Shown one piece after another: positions 55,394-64,000 of a DNA stretch of 64,000 nt. The notes under the pieces were generated by a model. That model had not been told where the DNA came from. It worked only from the letters and a program-made list of their open reading frames with translations, and did not search any database. The stretch's first letter is position 1. Every line of letters starts with the position of its first letter. The position numbers and the translations under genes are program-made. The stretch comes from Thermococcus celer Vu 13 = JCM 8558 (GTDB lineage: Archaea; Methanobacteriota_B; Thermococci; Thermococcales; Thermococcaceae), in assembly GCF_002214365.1 (NCBI RefSeq), contig NZ_CP014854.1:1785092-1849091 (forward strand). The letters run 5' to 3'.

Positions 55394-56728
55394 TTATTCC
55401 GACAGCGTCTCCAGGAACCGCCTGCCCTTCTCTGTCAGCCGGTAGTAGATGCGCCTGCCCTTCCTGTGGGATTCCTCTATCAGGCCAAGGCTCTCAAGCT
55501 CGCGGAGGTGCTGGTAAACCGCCTGGTACTTGAGGGGCTTCTCAAGGGCCTCCCATATCTCGTAGCCGTACATGACCCTCTCGCCAAGGAGCCTGAGTAT
55601 ATCGAGCTTCGTCCCGCCCACGCTGAACCTCTCCCGCGCTTCGGAGTAGTGCCCCTTGAGGCCCGAGCTCGTCGCGATGAGCGCTATCCTGTCGTCCCGC
55701 TCGAAGTAACCCTCCTCCGCCAGCTTGAGAAGGGCCGGCACTACAACCGCCGAGGCGTACTCCGCGAAGACCCCCTCGCCTGCGAGGAGCCTCTGCCCGA
55801 GGTCGAGCTCGTCCTCGCCGACCATCACCGCGGTTCCACCGCTCTCGCGTATGGCCTCAAGCGCGAGCTCCTTCATCACCGGGTTCTTCACGTATAGCCC
55901 CAGCGCCTTCGTCGGCTCGACCCTCGGCTCGACGCCCAGAACCTCGCTCGCTATTGGCGAGCACCTCTCGGCCTGCACCGCCACGAGCCTGGGGATCTCC
56001 TCAATAACGCCGATCTCCCTCAGCTCGACGAAGCCCTTGTAGATGCCGTAGAGGTTGCTCCCGCTCCCCGTTGGAACCAGAACGTGGGTCGGGTTCAGCT
56101 CCTCCCAGAGCTCGAAGGCAAGGGTTTTCTGTCCCTCAAGGCCGATGAGGTTGCTCTCGGGGGTGACGTTGTAGAGCCCCTTTCCATCGGCGAGACCCTC
56201 TGCGTAGCTTATACCCTCATCGACGCTCTCACCGTAGCGTATAAGTTTGGCGCCGAAGGCCACTATCTGGTTCAGCTTCCCCTGTTCGACCAGCTTCGGG
56301 ACGACGGCGTAGGCGGGCCTCCCGGCCCGCGCGGCGTACGCAGCCAGAGACGCGGCGGCGTTTCCGTTGCTCGCCACGACGAAACCGTTCCGGGCGTGGG
56401 ACAGGCCGTAGGAGACCGCCACCGTGGTGAGCCTGTCGCGGAAGGAGCCGGTCGGGTTACGGGTCTCGTCCTTTATGAAGACGTTAAACCCCAGCTCCTC
56501 GCCGAGCTTTGCCCTCAGGAGGGGCGTTCCACCCTCCTTCAGGCTGATGATCTGCTCCACGCCCGGGAGGAGCTCGCGGTACCTCCAGACGCCCGGCTTT
56601 CTCTTCCTCCAGGGGGAAACGTCCACGGATTCGTAGTCGTAGCTTACCTTTAGAGGCTCACCGCAGGAGCAGGTTGGGGGGATAATTGAAGAATAGAGCC
56701 TCCCGCAGGAGGGACAGCGAACCTTCAT
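55394..56728 (-). CDS. Threonine-synthase-like protein with Arg in place of the PLP Lys, fused to a PadR-like winged helix
   Basis: A 444-residue protein. Residues 5-22 form a CPSC...CSC zinc-type N-terminus and 60-365 the PLP-dependent threonine synthase fold (KDETRNPTGSF, ASNGNAAASLAAYA, PTGSGSNLYG). The invariant lysine of the NPTGSFKDR motif is Arg97 (codon CGC, 56438-56440), so it cannot form the usual PLP Schiff base. Residues about 375-444 form a winged helix of PadR/ArsR type (VMYGYEIWEAL, VYQHLRELESLGLIEE, RRIYYRLTEKG). It is usually annotated as threonine synthase (thrC), but this copy looks like a ligand-sensing DNA-binding protein. GAGTGAGTTAG precedes ATG 56728. Confidence 0.75.
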   Translation of the reverse strand: MKVRCPSCGRLYSSIIPPTCSCGEPLKVSYDYESVDVSPWRKRKPGVWRYRELLPGVEQIISLKEGGTPLLRAKLGEELGFNVFIKDETRNPTGSFRDRLTTVAVSYGLSHARNGFVVASNGNAAASLAAYAARAGRPAYAVVPKLVEQGKLNQIVAFGAKLIRYGESVDEGISYAEGLADGKGLYNVTPESNLIGLEGQKTLAFELWEELNPTHVLVPTGSGSNLYGIYKGFVELREIGVIEEIPRLVAVQAERCSPIASEVLGVEPRVEPTKALGLYVKNPVMKELALEAIRESGGTAVMVGEDELDLGQRLLAGEGVFAEYASAVVVPALLKLAEEGYFERDDRIALIATSSGLKGHYSEARERFSVGGTKLDILRLLGERVMYGYEIWEALEKPLKYQAVYQHLRELESLGLIEESHRKGRRIYYRLTEKGRRFLETLSE

Positions 56729-56743
56729 CTAACTCACTCTCGA

Positions 56744-58690
56744 CTACTTGAGCCTTATCGCGTCGAGGTTGTTCGGGGCCCTCGTCGAGATGCCGAACTT
56801 CTTGTGGATGCTCGTCGAGAGGTCGAGGCACTTGTGGGGCTCTCCGTGGACGGTTATGACCCTCTCAGGCCTCGGCCTCAGGCGGGCGATGTAGCTGATG
56901 AGCTCCCTCCTGTCGGCGTGGCCAGAGAAGCCGTCTATGGTGTGGATCTCCATGTTCACGTTGACGACCTCCGTCTTTCCGTCCTCCCCGACGAGTGGAA
57001 TCTCCCTGAGGCCCCTCTGAACCTGCCTTCCGAGCGTTCCCTCAGCCTGGTAGCTGACGAATATCATGCTGTTCTTCGGGTCGGAGGCGAGTTGCTTGAA
57101 GTACTCCACGCTTGGCCCACCGACGAGCATACCAGAGGTGGCTATGATTATCGCGGGTTCGCCGGAGTCTATGATGTCCTGCCTCTCCCTGCTGTTGGCG
57201 ACGGGCTTGAAAATCGGGTTCAGGAAGGGGTTGTAGCCCTCGTGGAATATCTGCTCGCGCAGGCCCCTGCTGAGGTACTCCGGATAGGCCGTGTGTATCG
57301 CGGTGGCCTCCCAGATCATTCCGTCGAGGTATATCGGAACCTCCAGGCCACCGACGCGGGCGTACTCCTCGAGGACCATCATTATCTCCTGCGACCTGCC
57401 GACGGCCATCGCCGGAATCAGGACCTTTCCTCCGCGCCGTATCGTCTGGTGAATGACCTCTATGAGCCTCTTCTCCGCCTCCTCGCGCGGCATCTGGTAG
57501 TCGTTGCTTCCACCGTAGGTGGACTCCATCACGAGGGTCTCGAGGCGCGGGAACCTGCTCACCGCCGGCTCGAAGAGCCTCGTCGGGATGAACTTGAAGT
57601 CGCCTGTTATGGCTATGTTGTGGAGCCCGTTGCCTATGTGGAGGTGGACTATCGCGGAGCCGAGGATATGGCCCGCGTTGTGGAGGGTTAACCTTATGTC
57701 CGGGGCGATGTCGCGAACCTCGCCGTAGTCAAGGGTTATCGTGTGCTTTATTACCTCCTTGATGTCCCGCGGCCGATATAGAGGTTCCACGCCGTTCATC
57801 TTCTGTATCTCGATGAAGTCCTGCTGGAGGAGAACCATGAGATCCCTCGTGGGAGGCGTGGTGTATATCGGCCCGTCGAAGAGCTTGTAGCGGAACAAGT
57901 AGGGGAGCATCCCGCTGTGGTCGAGGTGGGCGTGGGTTACTATGATGGCATCGAGCAGGCCGGCGTCGAGGACGTAGCGGAACTCCGGGGCATCGAAGTG
58001 TGGAAACGCCTTCTTGGGGTCGCGGAGGGCGGCCACGTTGACGCCGAAGTCAACGAGAACATAGCTCTCGTTGGTCTGAACGAGGAGAGAACTCCTCCCG
58101 ACCTCACGGAAACCGCCGAGGCCGGTTATCCTGATCCACTCACTCTTCACCTCTGGCTTACGGTATATGTTCCTCCCGACCTGCCTGAGGAACTTCCTGC
58201 GGTCCCTGGCCTCAGCCTGGAGAACCTGCCTTATGGAGTATATGGTCTGGCTCTGAAGTGGGGGCGTTCTCACGACTCCGGGGGCCCAGTGAACCCGCTG
58301 GGTTATGAGGCGTAAAGTTTCACCGTTCTTCCCTATTACGAGTCCCGGCTTTCTCGCCTCTATCAGAACCTCCCCAACGGACGGATCAAAGCTTACGTTG
58401 GTTATCTCGGCCTCCTTGGGCACGAGCTCCTTTATCATTTCCTCGGCTTTTTCTGGGGGGAGGAGAACCTCCGGGTCGGGGCGAACGCTGATGCGCTTCT
58501 TGAGAACCTTGGCGAGGTTCCGTATCAGATCCCCGTCCCCCATTATCGCTTCGGGGTTCTTGACGTATATGACGAGTTCGGGTCCTTCAAACTCAACTTC
58601 GGTTATCCTCGCCTCCCTTGGAACCATCTGACTTATAACTGCCTGTATGTCCCGCAGTATCTTGTCAACTGAGGTTTCTCTCCTTATCAA
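56744..58690 (-). CDS. fttA: Transcription termination/RNA-cleaving factor FttA (aCPSF1)
   Basis: A 648-residue archaeal CPSF73 homologue that cleaves nascent RNA and ends transcription. It has two N-terminal KH-type domains (about 1-145, with GLVIGKNGETL), then a metallo-beta-lactamase core (THAHLDHSGMLP, about 243-254; AGHILGSA; GDFKF) and a beta-CASP domain with SGHADRREL and the final GEPHKC. GAGGTG overlaps the psmB stop and fits TTG 58690. The alternative GTG 58699 lies inside that ribosome site, although Pyrococcus homologues have a few more residues. Confidence 0.93.
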   Translation of the reverse strand: MIRRETSVDKILRDIQAVISQMVPREARITEVEFEGPELVIYVKNPEAIMGDGDLIRNLAKVLKKRISVRPDPEVLLPPEKAEEMIKELVPKEAEITNVSFDPSVGEVLIEARKPGLVIGKNGETLRLITQRVHWAPGVVRTPPLQSQTIYSIRQVLQAEARDRRKFLRQVGRNIYRKPEVKSEWIRITGLGGFREVGRSSLLVQTNESYVLVDFGVNVAALRDPKKAFPHFDAPEFRYVLDAGLLDAIIVTHAHLDHSGMLPYLFRYKLFDGPIYTTPPTRDLMVLLQQDFIEIQKMNGVEPLYRPRDIKEVIKHTITLDYGEVRDIAPDIRLTLHNAGHILGSAIVHLHIGNGLHNIAITGDFKFIPTRLFEPAVSRFPRLETLVMESTYGGSNDYQMPREEAEKRLIEVIHQTIRRGGKVLIPAMAVGRSQEIMMVLEEYARVGGLEVPIYLDGMIWEATAIHTAYPEYLSRGLREQIFHEGYNPFLNPIFKPVANSRERQDIIDSGEPAIIIATSGMLVGGPSVEYFKQLASDPKNSMIFVSYQAEGTLGRQVQRGLREIPLVGEDGKTEVVNVNMEIHTIDGFSGHADRRELISYIARLRPRPERVITVHGEPHKCLDLSTSIHKKFGISTRAPNNLDAIRLK

Positions 58691-58700
58691 AGCCACCACC

Positions 58701-59312
58701 TCACTTTAGAAGGGCCTCTATTTCTTCCCTGCTCAGCTCCCTGTACCCCTCCTCGGTCACGGTAACGAGGGTTACTCCACCACCGGTGAAGACGTCCTTC
58801 CTCGTGGCTATCTTTATCGCCCTGAGGGCGAGTTTGATTCCATCCTCAAGTTCCATACCCTCGCGATAGCCATCCTCCAGAACCGCAAAGGCGAACTCCA
58901 TTCCGGAGCCCGCCGAGGTGAACTTATCCTCCGTAACGCCCCCGGCCATGTCTATCGAGTACAGGCCCGGTTTCTCATCGTAGCCCGCTATGAGGAACCA
59001 TCCGAAGTAAGGCATGAACCTGTTGCCGTGAAGCACGTTGGAGGTTAAGGTGGCAAGGGCCCTAACGCTCATCTCCCTACCAACCTTCGCCCTGTACAGC
59101 CTGGCCTCGGCCCTCAGAAGTCTGACGAGCGAGAGGATGTCCCCAACGCTCCCGGCACCGGCCAGGGCCAGATGATCATCTATCTGGAAAACCTTGGTGA
59201 CGTTCTCCGAAAGCACCATGTTGCCGAGCGATGCCCTCCTGTCCGCTGCCAGGACGACTCCGTCCTTACATACAATGCCGACCGTGGTCGTTCCCTTTAG
59301 CTTCTCAGCCAA
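58701..59312 (-). CDS. psmB: Proteasome subunit beta
   Basis: The 203-residue catalytic 20S subunit. A short propeptide MAEKLKG is removed to expose Thr in [19 protein letters not shown]. Catalytic partners Asp (in AADRR) and Lys (in TKVFQID) and the SAGSGMEFA segment are present. The start is TTG with GGGGTGTTGTAA. It is coupled to fttA, whose ribosome site overlaps its stop. Confidence 0.95.
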   Translation of the reverse strand: MAEKLKGTTTVGIVCKDGVVLAADRRASLGNMVLSENVTKVFQIDDHLALAGAGSVGDILSLVRLLRAEARLYRAKVGREMSVRALATLTSNVLHGNRFMPYFGWFLIAGYDEKPGLYSIDMAGGVTEDKFTSAGSGMEFAFAVLEDGYREGMELEDGIKLALRAIKIATRKDVFTGGGVTLVTVTEEGYRELSREEIEALLK

Positions 59313-59369
59313 TTACAACACCCCTGCTGGTATGTTTTTAGAATAGAAGAACCTACAGTTGGGGTTGGG

Positions 59370-59384
59370 GGAATAGTATTTAAA
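59370..59384 (+). promoter_or_regulatory. Promoter of the kinase-like/deoxyribosyltransferase-like gene
   Basis: AATAGTATTTAAAGGTT gives a TATA element near 59375-59383, about 50 bases before ATG 59428 and divergent from psmB. Confidence 0.5.
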
Positions 59385-59427
59385 GGTTTCGTCCGAAGCC
59401 CATATCTGGACGGTGCGGGGTGGTAAA

Positions 59428-60591
59428 ATGAAGGAAGTCATCCTCCTAACTGGCCCGCCCCTCAACGGGCGAGACGAGTACATAACCGAGGCGCTGAAGC
59501 TCGCGGAAGGGGAGAGCTACGCCTATTACCACGTCTTTGACTACATCCGGGAAGTCGGGAAGGAGCTGGGGGTTAAGATAACCCGGAAGAACGTCCTCGA
59601 CTTCGCCATAAGCCACCAGGATCTGATGAACGAGATACGGGATGAAGCGTTCAGTAGAATAAGAAAGGAAATAGACGAAAGCAACGAGAAGTTCCATCTG
59701 GTGTCGACCCCGAGCCTCTTCAGGTGGGGGAGCGGGAGCGTTCTGGGGTTCACGACGAGCAACTTAAAGCTGATCAGGCCGAACCGCGTTATAATAGTCC
59801 TCGACGACGTTCTGTCGGTCAGAAGACGAATCCTCAACGACCCGGAGTGGCTCGAGCGCTTCGGGAACGACCCGGAGAACATAAAGCTCACCACGCTCGT
59901 CATGTGGCGCGAGGACGCGATAAACCACGTGAAAACGCTCATCCACGAGCTGAAGAAGGAGGGTATGGAGGTTCGTTACATCCTGCAGTTCGGCATAAGG
60001 CATCCCTACGAGGTCTTCCTCGACCTGATATTCAGGGAAAGGGAGAAGCCCCTCGTGTACCTCAGCTACCCGATGACGGGCCACGAAGAGGAGTATTACA
60101 CGCGCGTCAGGGGCTTCTACGCCAAGCTGAGCGAGCACTTCACCGTCCTTGACCCCGGGGCACTGGACGACTGGTGGGTCGTCGCCGAGTACGACGCCCA
60201 GGTGAACAAAGATCCTTCAATAAGACGCATCAGGATAAAGCACCTCCTCGACGGCGAGGAGGTTGACGAGCTCGACAGGGAGGACATAGAGCAGGCGACG
60301 GACATACTCCGGAGGCAGCTCGTCGAGAGGGACTTCAACCTGGTCGACGTCAGCAAGGCTATAGCGGTCTACCACTACGCGGAGGGCGTTTCTGCCGGTG
60401 TCATCAGCGAGATGGCCGAAGCGTACAGGACTCTCGCGGCGGTGTACCTCTACTACCCCTTCGAGAGGAGGCCGAGCCCCTTCATGGAGTTCTACGGCAT
60501 GCAGAATCCCTCGCGGAGGACGATGTTCAGGGACGAGGACGAGATGATAAAGGCCATGGTGGAGGAGAGGGAGTACTGGGCGAAGGCATGA
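59428..60591 (+). CDS. Fusion of a degenerate P-loop kinase-like domain and a nucleoside-deoxyribosyltransferase-like domain
   Basis: A 387-residue protein. Residues 1-195 look like a P-loop NMP-kinase fold, but the loop reads TGPPLNGRDEY, with Arg and Asp where Walker A has Lys and Ser/Thr; LIRPNRVIIVLDDV is a Walker-B-like strand. From about 213 a second domain starts YLSYPMTGHEEEYY, similar to the Y-x-x-x-P-M-T-G strand of deoxyribosyltransferase-like (NDT/DUF4406) proteins, and ends with SAGVISEMAEAYRT, which fits the family's S-x-G-x-x-x-E substrate loop. It might act on nucleotides; the reaction is unknown. GGGGTGGTAAA precedes ATG 59428. Confidence 0.6.
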   Translation: MKEVILLTGPPLNGRDEYITEALKLAEGESYAYYHVFDYIREVGKELGVKITRKNVLDFAISHQDLMNEIRDEAFSRIRKEIDESNEKFHLVSTPSLFRWGSGSVLGFTTSNLKLIRPNRVIIVLDDVLSVRRRILNDPEWLERFGNDPENIKLTTLVMWREDAINHVKTLIHELKKEGMEVRYILQFGIRHPYEVFLDLIFREREKPLVYLSYPMTGHEEEYYTRVRGFYAKLSEHFTVLDPGALDDWWVVAEYDAQVNKDPSIRRIRIKHLLDGEEVDELDREDIEQATDILRRQLVERDFNLVDVSKAIAVYHYAEGVSAGVISEMAEAYRTLAAVYLYYPFERRPSPFMEFYGMQNPSRRTMFRDEDEMIKAMVEEREYWAKA

Positions 60592-60652
60592 GGGGCGGTT
60601 CGGGTATCGACCCCTCCGTATTTTTCAATCCTCACCGCGGACCCCGTGGGAT

Positions 60653-61237
60653 TTACCCCAGCAGGACGAGCCACATGTCTCCCCTTCTGGTATGAACGAA
60701 GAGGAAAGTCAAAGTATCTCCGTTTGAGAGGTTTAATTGAGTTGAATCTATGACAACGCAGAACGAGTCCAAGCGGAACGGGACGTACCAGTATGTAAAC
60801 GAGCCAACAACATCTTCCCCGTTGTAGACTTTAAAGTCGATTTCCTGTCCCCCTGTTGTCGTGAGGTTCCTCCGTTGCGCCCAGACGATTTTATAGTCCT
60901 TAAGCCGTGCCTCTCCGCTGAAGCTAACGTTCCAGATGCCCAGAAGGACATGCCTGTACACCCTGCCATTCATTTCAAGTGCTGTCCCATTCAGAACTGT
61001 CATGTTCAGGTATTCTCTCCCGCTACCTGGGGACAGGGGTTTCCTCAGGGTTGTGTTGCAGTTTTCAAGGTCTTTTCTGGCTCCACTGAGAAACGTCGTG
61101 ATCCCCTGCGCCAAACTTCCTGAGGGCCGAACGGATGTTTCATTAGAAGAATGGTTTGATTTATTCGGTGTGCTATCAAGGCACAGCGCGGAAACGACCA
61201 GCAGGGAGACCAGAAGAACCAGAGGGGCCTGCTTCAT
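60653..61237 (-). CDS. Putative secreted lipoprotein
   Basis: A 194-residue protein with an N-terminal signal helix ending VVSALC (lipobox-like, Cys near residue 19), then a Ser/Asn/Thr-rich linker with several NxS/T sites and a beta-rich domain. Six copies of NxT/S suggest surface glycosylation. I see no known domain. GAGGTGTGGCGTG precedes ATG 61237. Its style matches the lipoprotein at 22.6-23.3 kb, though the sequences differ. Confidence 0.65.
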   Translation of the reverse strand: MKQAPLVLLVSLLVVSALCLDSTPNKSNHSSNETSVRPSGSLAQGITTFLSGARKDLENCNTTLRKPLSPGSGREYLNMTVLNGTALEMNGRVYRHVLLGIWNVSFSGEARLKDYKIVWAQRRNLTTTGGQEIDFKVYNGEDVVGSFTYWYVPFRLDSFCVVIDSTQLNLSNGDTLTFLFVHTRRGDMWLVLLG

Positions 61238-61300
61238 CACGCCACACCTCGTTCATGCCGGACCATAATAGAGGCAGAAACGAAGAGAAAAGAGGGGAAA

Positions 61301-62560
61301 TCACTTCTTGACCCAGCCCCTGTCGAGCATGGCCTGGTAGACCCTCTGGACGGCCACGACGTAGGCGGCGTCCCTCATGTGGATGTTCTTCTCCTTATGG
61401 GTGTTGTAGACGTCCCAGAAGGCCTTGGTCATCTTCTTGTCGAGCCTCTCGTAGACCTCCTCAAGCGTCCAGTAGTAGCCGTTTATGTTCTGCACCCACT
61501 CGAAGTAGCTGACGGTGACACCGCCGGCGTTGCAGAGGAAGTCCGGGATCTGGAGGATACCCTTCTCCTTGAGGATCTCGTCGGCCTCCGGGGTAACCGG
61601 ACCGTTGGCGACCTCGGCAACTATCTTGGCCTTGATATTGTCGGCGTTCTTCTCGGTTATGACCTCCTCGATGGCCGCTGGGGCGAGGACGTCGACGTCG
61701 AGCTCGAGGAGCTCCTCGTTGGTGATGTTGGTCGCTCCCGGGAAGTCCTTGACGCTGCCGTGCTCCTTCTTCCACTTGAGGACCTCGTCGGCGTTTATGC
61801 CATCGGGGTTGTAGATGCCGCCCCTGCTGTCGCTGACGGCGACGACCTTCATGCCGTACTCCTCGCTCATGATCTTGGCCATGTAGTAACCGGCGTTACC
61901 GTAACCCTGGATGGCGATGGTCTTGCCCTTGAGGTCCATGCCGAGGGCCTTGGCGGCCTCTCTAACCGTGTACGAAGCGCCTTTGGCCGTGGCGTCTCCC
62001 CTGCCGAGTGAACCGCCGATGCTCAGCGGCTTGCCGGTGATGACGCCAAAGGCCGGGTTCTTTCTCCTCGCGATAGCCTCGTACTCGTCCATCATCCAGC
62101 CCATTATCTGAGGGGTGGTGTAGACGTCCGGAGCCGGGATGTCGGTGTATGGACCGATGATATCGTAGACGGCCCTTATGTAGCTCCTGGCGAGCCTCTC
62201 CTTCTCCCTCGTGCTGAGCTCCTTCGGGTTGACTATGATGCCGCCCTTACCGCCACCGTAGGGTATGTCAACGACGGCGCACTTCCAGGTCATCCAGGTG
62301 GCGAGGGCCTTGACCGTGCTGAGGGTCTCCTCGGGGTGCCACCTGATGCCACCCTTTGTTGGACCGCGGGCCCAGTTGTGCTGAACGCGGAAACCGGTGA
62401 AAACCTTAACGGAACCGTCGTCCATCTCAACCGGAACTGAAACCTCGAGGATCCTCATTGGCCTCTTAAGCCACTCGAGGGCCTCTTCGCTTATGTCCAT
62501 GAACTGGGCAGCCCTCTCGAGCTGCTTAACTGCCATCTCAAACGGGTCCATCTCGACCAT
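61301..62560 (-). CDS. gdhA: Glutamate dehydrogenase
   Basis: The 419-residue hexameric GDH linking 2-oxoglutarate and ammonia to glutamate, very abundant in Thermococcales. Substrate-domain motifs [19 protein letters not shown] (about 58-76) and [11 protein letters not shown] (about 98-108, catalytic Lys), and nucleotide-binding [12 protein letters not shown] (near 220-231), are visible. GAGGTGGTATGA precedes ATG 62560 and a strong promoter lies upstream. Confidence 0.97.
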   Translation of the reverse strand: MVEMDPFEMAVKQLERAAQFMDISEEALEWLKRPMRILEVSVPVEMDDGSVKVFTGFRVQHNWARGPTKGGIRWHPEETLSTVKALATWMTWKCAVVDIPYGGGKGGIIVNPKELSTREKERLARSYIRAVYDIIGPYTDIPAPDVYTTPQIMGWMMDEYEAIARRKNPAFGVITGKPLSIGGSLGRGDATAKGASYTVREAAKALGMDLKGKTIAIQGYGNAGYYMAKIMSEEYGMKVVAVSDSRGGIYNPDGINADEVLKWKKEHGSVKDFPGATNITNEELLELDVDVLAPAAIEEVITEKNADNIKAKIVAEVANGPVTPEADEILKEKGILQIPDFLCNAGGVTVSYFEWVQNINGYYWTLEEVYERLDKKMTKAFWDVYNTHKEKNIHMRDAAYVVAVQRVYQAMLDRGWVKK

Positions 62561-62605
62561 TCATACCACCTCAGGTTTCGGTAATCTGCGATAGACCCTT
62601 AGGCA

Positions 62606-62628
62606 TTTGCATATATAAACCTTTCGCA
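62606..62628 (-). promoter_or_regulatory. gdhA promoter
   Basis: On the minus strand TTTGCGAAAGGTTTATATATGC combines a BRE (CGAAAGG) and a strong TATA box (62611-62620), about 55 bases before ATG 62560. This fits the known high expression of the gene. Confidence 0.8.
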
Positions 62629-62724
62629 AAGGAGGCAGGAGAAGGGTTAATTTTGAACAAAACGTTATGTACGGAAATTTTCGGGGAAAAGGAAATATCT
62701 ACCGAAATTTTGGGCCAAAAAGAG

Positions 62725-62736
62725 GGATGTACATCC
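62725..62736. promoter_or_regulatory. 12-bp palindrome beside a TATA-like box, possible operator
   Basis: GGATGTACATCC is a perfect 12-bp palindrome placed two bases before TTTTTTATAC (62739-62748, TATA-like, plus strand). A regulator bound here would cover the BRE position. No known Thermococcales operator that I can name has this sequence. Confidence 0.35.
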
Positions 62737-62784
62737 AAGATTTTTTATACATTGGAGAACATAAAAAGACATCACAGAATACAA

Positions 62785-62904
62785 ATGAAACCCATAGATC
62801 CCGTTGGCAGGGCCCTCAGCGAGAAGTCGGTCATCACCCATCAGATCACTCTCGTTCAAATCATCGGGCCGGTTAAACCTGGAACTGCGGGGTTAAATAC
62901 TTGA
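62785..62904 (+). pseudogene. Short orphan frame with host-like codons, possible gene remnant
   Basis: A 39-residue frame beginning MKPIDPVGRALSEKS lies about 40 bases after a TATA-like box. Bases 62795-62880 are GC-rich with normal Thermococcus codon use, while the flanks on both sides are AT-rich. No ribosome site is visible and the family is not recognised. It could be the start of a lost gene, or a short leaderless protein. The rest of the 600-base gap between gdhA and the symporter holds no clear gene. Confidence 0.25.
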
Positions 62905-63071
62905 TGGAATGCGTCCCTTCTTTCCTTTGACAACACGGTCAATATATCACCCAACAATTGTCACAATGCCGGGTCAAAGCTTACGTCTTTTGGGCGTACT
63001 GGAAAAATGGCGAGAATCCAATAGGCAGAGTTTAACGGTTAAGTAAATCGTCTTTTGTCGAAAAAGGCCAT

Positions 63072-63090
63072 CAGAAAGCTTTTTATAGAA
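63072..63090 (+). promoter_or_regulatory. Promoter of the LeuT-like symporter gene
   Basis: CAGAAAGCTTTTTATAGAA gives a BRE/TATA element (TATA about 63080-63087), leaving a leader of about 60 bases before GTG 63169. Confidence 0.6.
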
Positions 63091-63168
63091 TGCCTTGTCT
63101 TATACATAATGTCCCAGTGATATACTGGGGCGATAAAGCCCATGCATCTAAGAATGGGGGTGAATAAT

Positions 63169-64000
63169 GTGGAACAAAGGGATCAATGGGCAACTAAGAT
63201 TGGTTTGATTTTAGCGATGGCGGGCAACGCCGTCGGTCTGGGTAACTTCGTGAGGTTCCCGACCCAGGTTGCCCAGAACGGTGGCGGCGCCTTTATGGTA
63301 CCGTACTTCATAGCGCTATTCTTCCTCGGGATACCAGTGATGTGGATCGAGTGGGTCGCCGGTCGCTACGGTGGAAAGTACGGCCACGGCACGCTGGGCC
63401 CAACGTACTACCTCATGGCCAGGGAAAGCCTTAAACCGAGGAGCGCCTTCTGGTGGGGCGTTATCAGCGGTATGCTGGCGTTTTCACTGACGGTCCTCCT
63501 GAACAGCTACTACCTGCACCTCATCGGCTGGTCGGCGGCTTACTCATGGTTCAGCATAACAGGGGCCTACTTCGGCAAGAACACCGGCGACTTCTTCAGC
63601 AACTACCTCAACAACCACGGGGAGGTCATGCTGTTCTGGGGCATAACGGTCATCCTGCTGGCGATAGCCGTTGGCCAGGGCGTCAGCAAGGGTATCGAGC
63701 GCTGGGTCAAGGTAATGATGCCGTTGCTCTACATCTTCGCCATCATAATGGTCGGCTACGTCTTCGTCCTCGGTTCACCCATAGACCCCAACTGGAGCAC
63801 CATCGACGGATTCAAGTTCATCTGGAGCCCCAACTGGTCGTACCTCGGCAAGCATTTCTACACGGTCCTGCTCGCCGCCACGGGCCAGATATTCTTCACG
63901 CTGTCGCTCGGTATGGGTATCATCCAGAACTACGCCAGCTACCTCGGTCCCGATGACGACGTCGCCCTGAGCGGTCTCGCCACGGTTTCACTCAACGAGT
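63169..64000 (+). CDS. LeuT-type sodium:neurotransmitter (amino acid) symporter, partial
   Basis: The first 277 residues of an NSS-family transporter, cut by the window end. It closely follows Aquifex Leu[21 protein letters not shown] (Na+ ligands Ala and Asn of helix 1), [36 protein letters not shown] and [12 protein letters not shown] (the helix 6 substrate site). It is probably a Na+-driven importer of neutral amino acids. GGGGGTGAATAAT is the ribosome site for GTG 63169; the ATG at 63154 lies upstream of that site. Confidence 0.93.
   Translation, partial: MEQRDQWATKIGLILAMAGNAVGLGNFVRFPTQVAQNGGGAFMVPYFIALFFLGIPVMWIEWVAGRYGGKYGHGTLGPTYYLMARESLKPRSAFWWGVISGMLAFSLTVLLNSYYLHLIGWSAAYSWFSITGAYFGKNTGDFFSNYLNNHGEVMLFWGITVILLAIAVGQGVSKGIERWVKVMMPLLYIFAIIMVGYVFVLGSPIDPNWSTIDGFKFIWSPNWSYLGKHFYTVLLAATGQIFFTLSLGMGIIQNYASYLGPDDDVALSGLATVSLNE

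Overview
The window is chromosomal DNA of a hyperthermophilic euryarchaeon of the order Thermococcales, most likely Thermococcus. Supporting evidence: a 67-residue archaeal histone; archaeal-type DnaG, Spt5, SecE, FtsZ, proteasome beta, FttA/aCPSF1 and an RNA polymerase split into A' and A''; GTP-type PEP carboxykinase; maltodextrin phosphorylase with a TATCAC-N5-GTGATA-like operator; hexameric-type glutamate dehydrogenase; CCA-encoding tRNA genes; GGTGA-type ribosome binding sites; and TATA/BRE promoters. Coding density is high and I see no intact insertion sequence, CRISPR array or rRNA gene.

Layout. 1-7.3 kb: two small DUF proteins, tRNA-Arg, a dCTP-deaminase-like gene, histone, a B12/radical-SAM enzyme, a Toprim protein beside DnaG, and glutamyl-tRNA synthetase. 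7.4-16.1 kb: central sugar metabolism (a divergent NSS transporter, maltodextrin phosphorylase, PEP carboxykinase, an NDP-sugar pyrophosphorylase paired with a shortened phosphohexomutase-like protein) and thymidylate kinase. A well-formed candidate C/D box guide RNA follows. 16.3-25.1 kb: accessory genes (anchored hydrolase, two MFS transporters, two tandem glycerophosphodiesterases, PrsW-like protease, lipoprotein, phosphoesterase, HAD hydrolase). 25.2-28.1 kb: both glycine decarboxylase subunits. 28.1-34.3 kb: a tRNA cluster, then the leftward operon ftsZ-secE-spt5-rpl11-rpl1-rpl10-rpl12, and the D-aminoacyl-tRNA deacylase. 34.4-38.3 kb: an AT-richer TAXI-TRAP transporter cassette that looks imported. 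38.3-44 kb: a tiny class III signal-peptide protein, a fucose-isomerase-like protein, a HARP-type protein-only RNase P, tRNAs, an Nre DNA-repair protein and a phosphodiesterase. 44-53.5 kb: the leftward operon rpoH-rpoB-rpoA1-rpoA2-rpl30e-nusA-rps12-rps7. 54-64 kb: tRNA-Leu, ribose-5-phosphate isomerase, a threonine-synthase-like protein fused to a winged helix, FttA, proteasome beta, a kinase-like/deoxyribosyltransferase-like fusion, glutamate dehydrogenase and the start of a LeuT-type symporter.

Most unusual observations. (1) A family of non-coding repeat modules (called A, B, C and D here) lies just downstream of five of the seven tRNA genes. Modules A, B and C always have the same orientation relative to the tRNA, and B and C carry conserved hairpins. 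(2) The threonine-synthase-like protein has its PLP lysine replaced by arginine and ends in a PadR-like DNA-binding domain, so it may be a ligand-sensing regulator. (3) The dCTP-deaminase-like gene lacks the expected catalytic glutamate. (4) The NDP-sugar pyrophosphorylase and the shortened mutase-like gene look like a split form of a known fusion. (5) The candidate C/D box sRNA has 12-nt guides and a terminal stem.

Start codons were chosen from ribosome binding sites. Many genes start internally to the longest open frame because the GGAGGTG-like site lies inside that frame.
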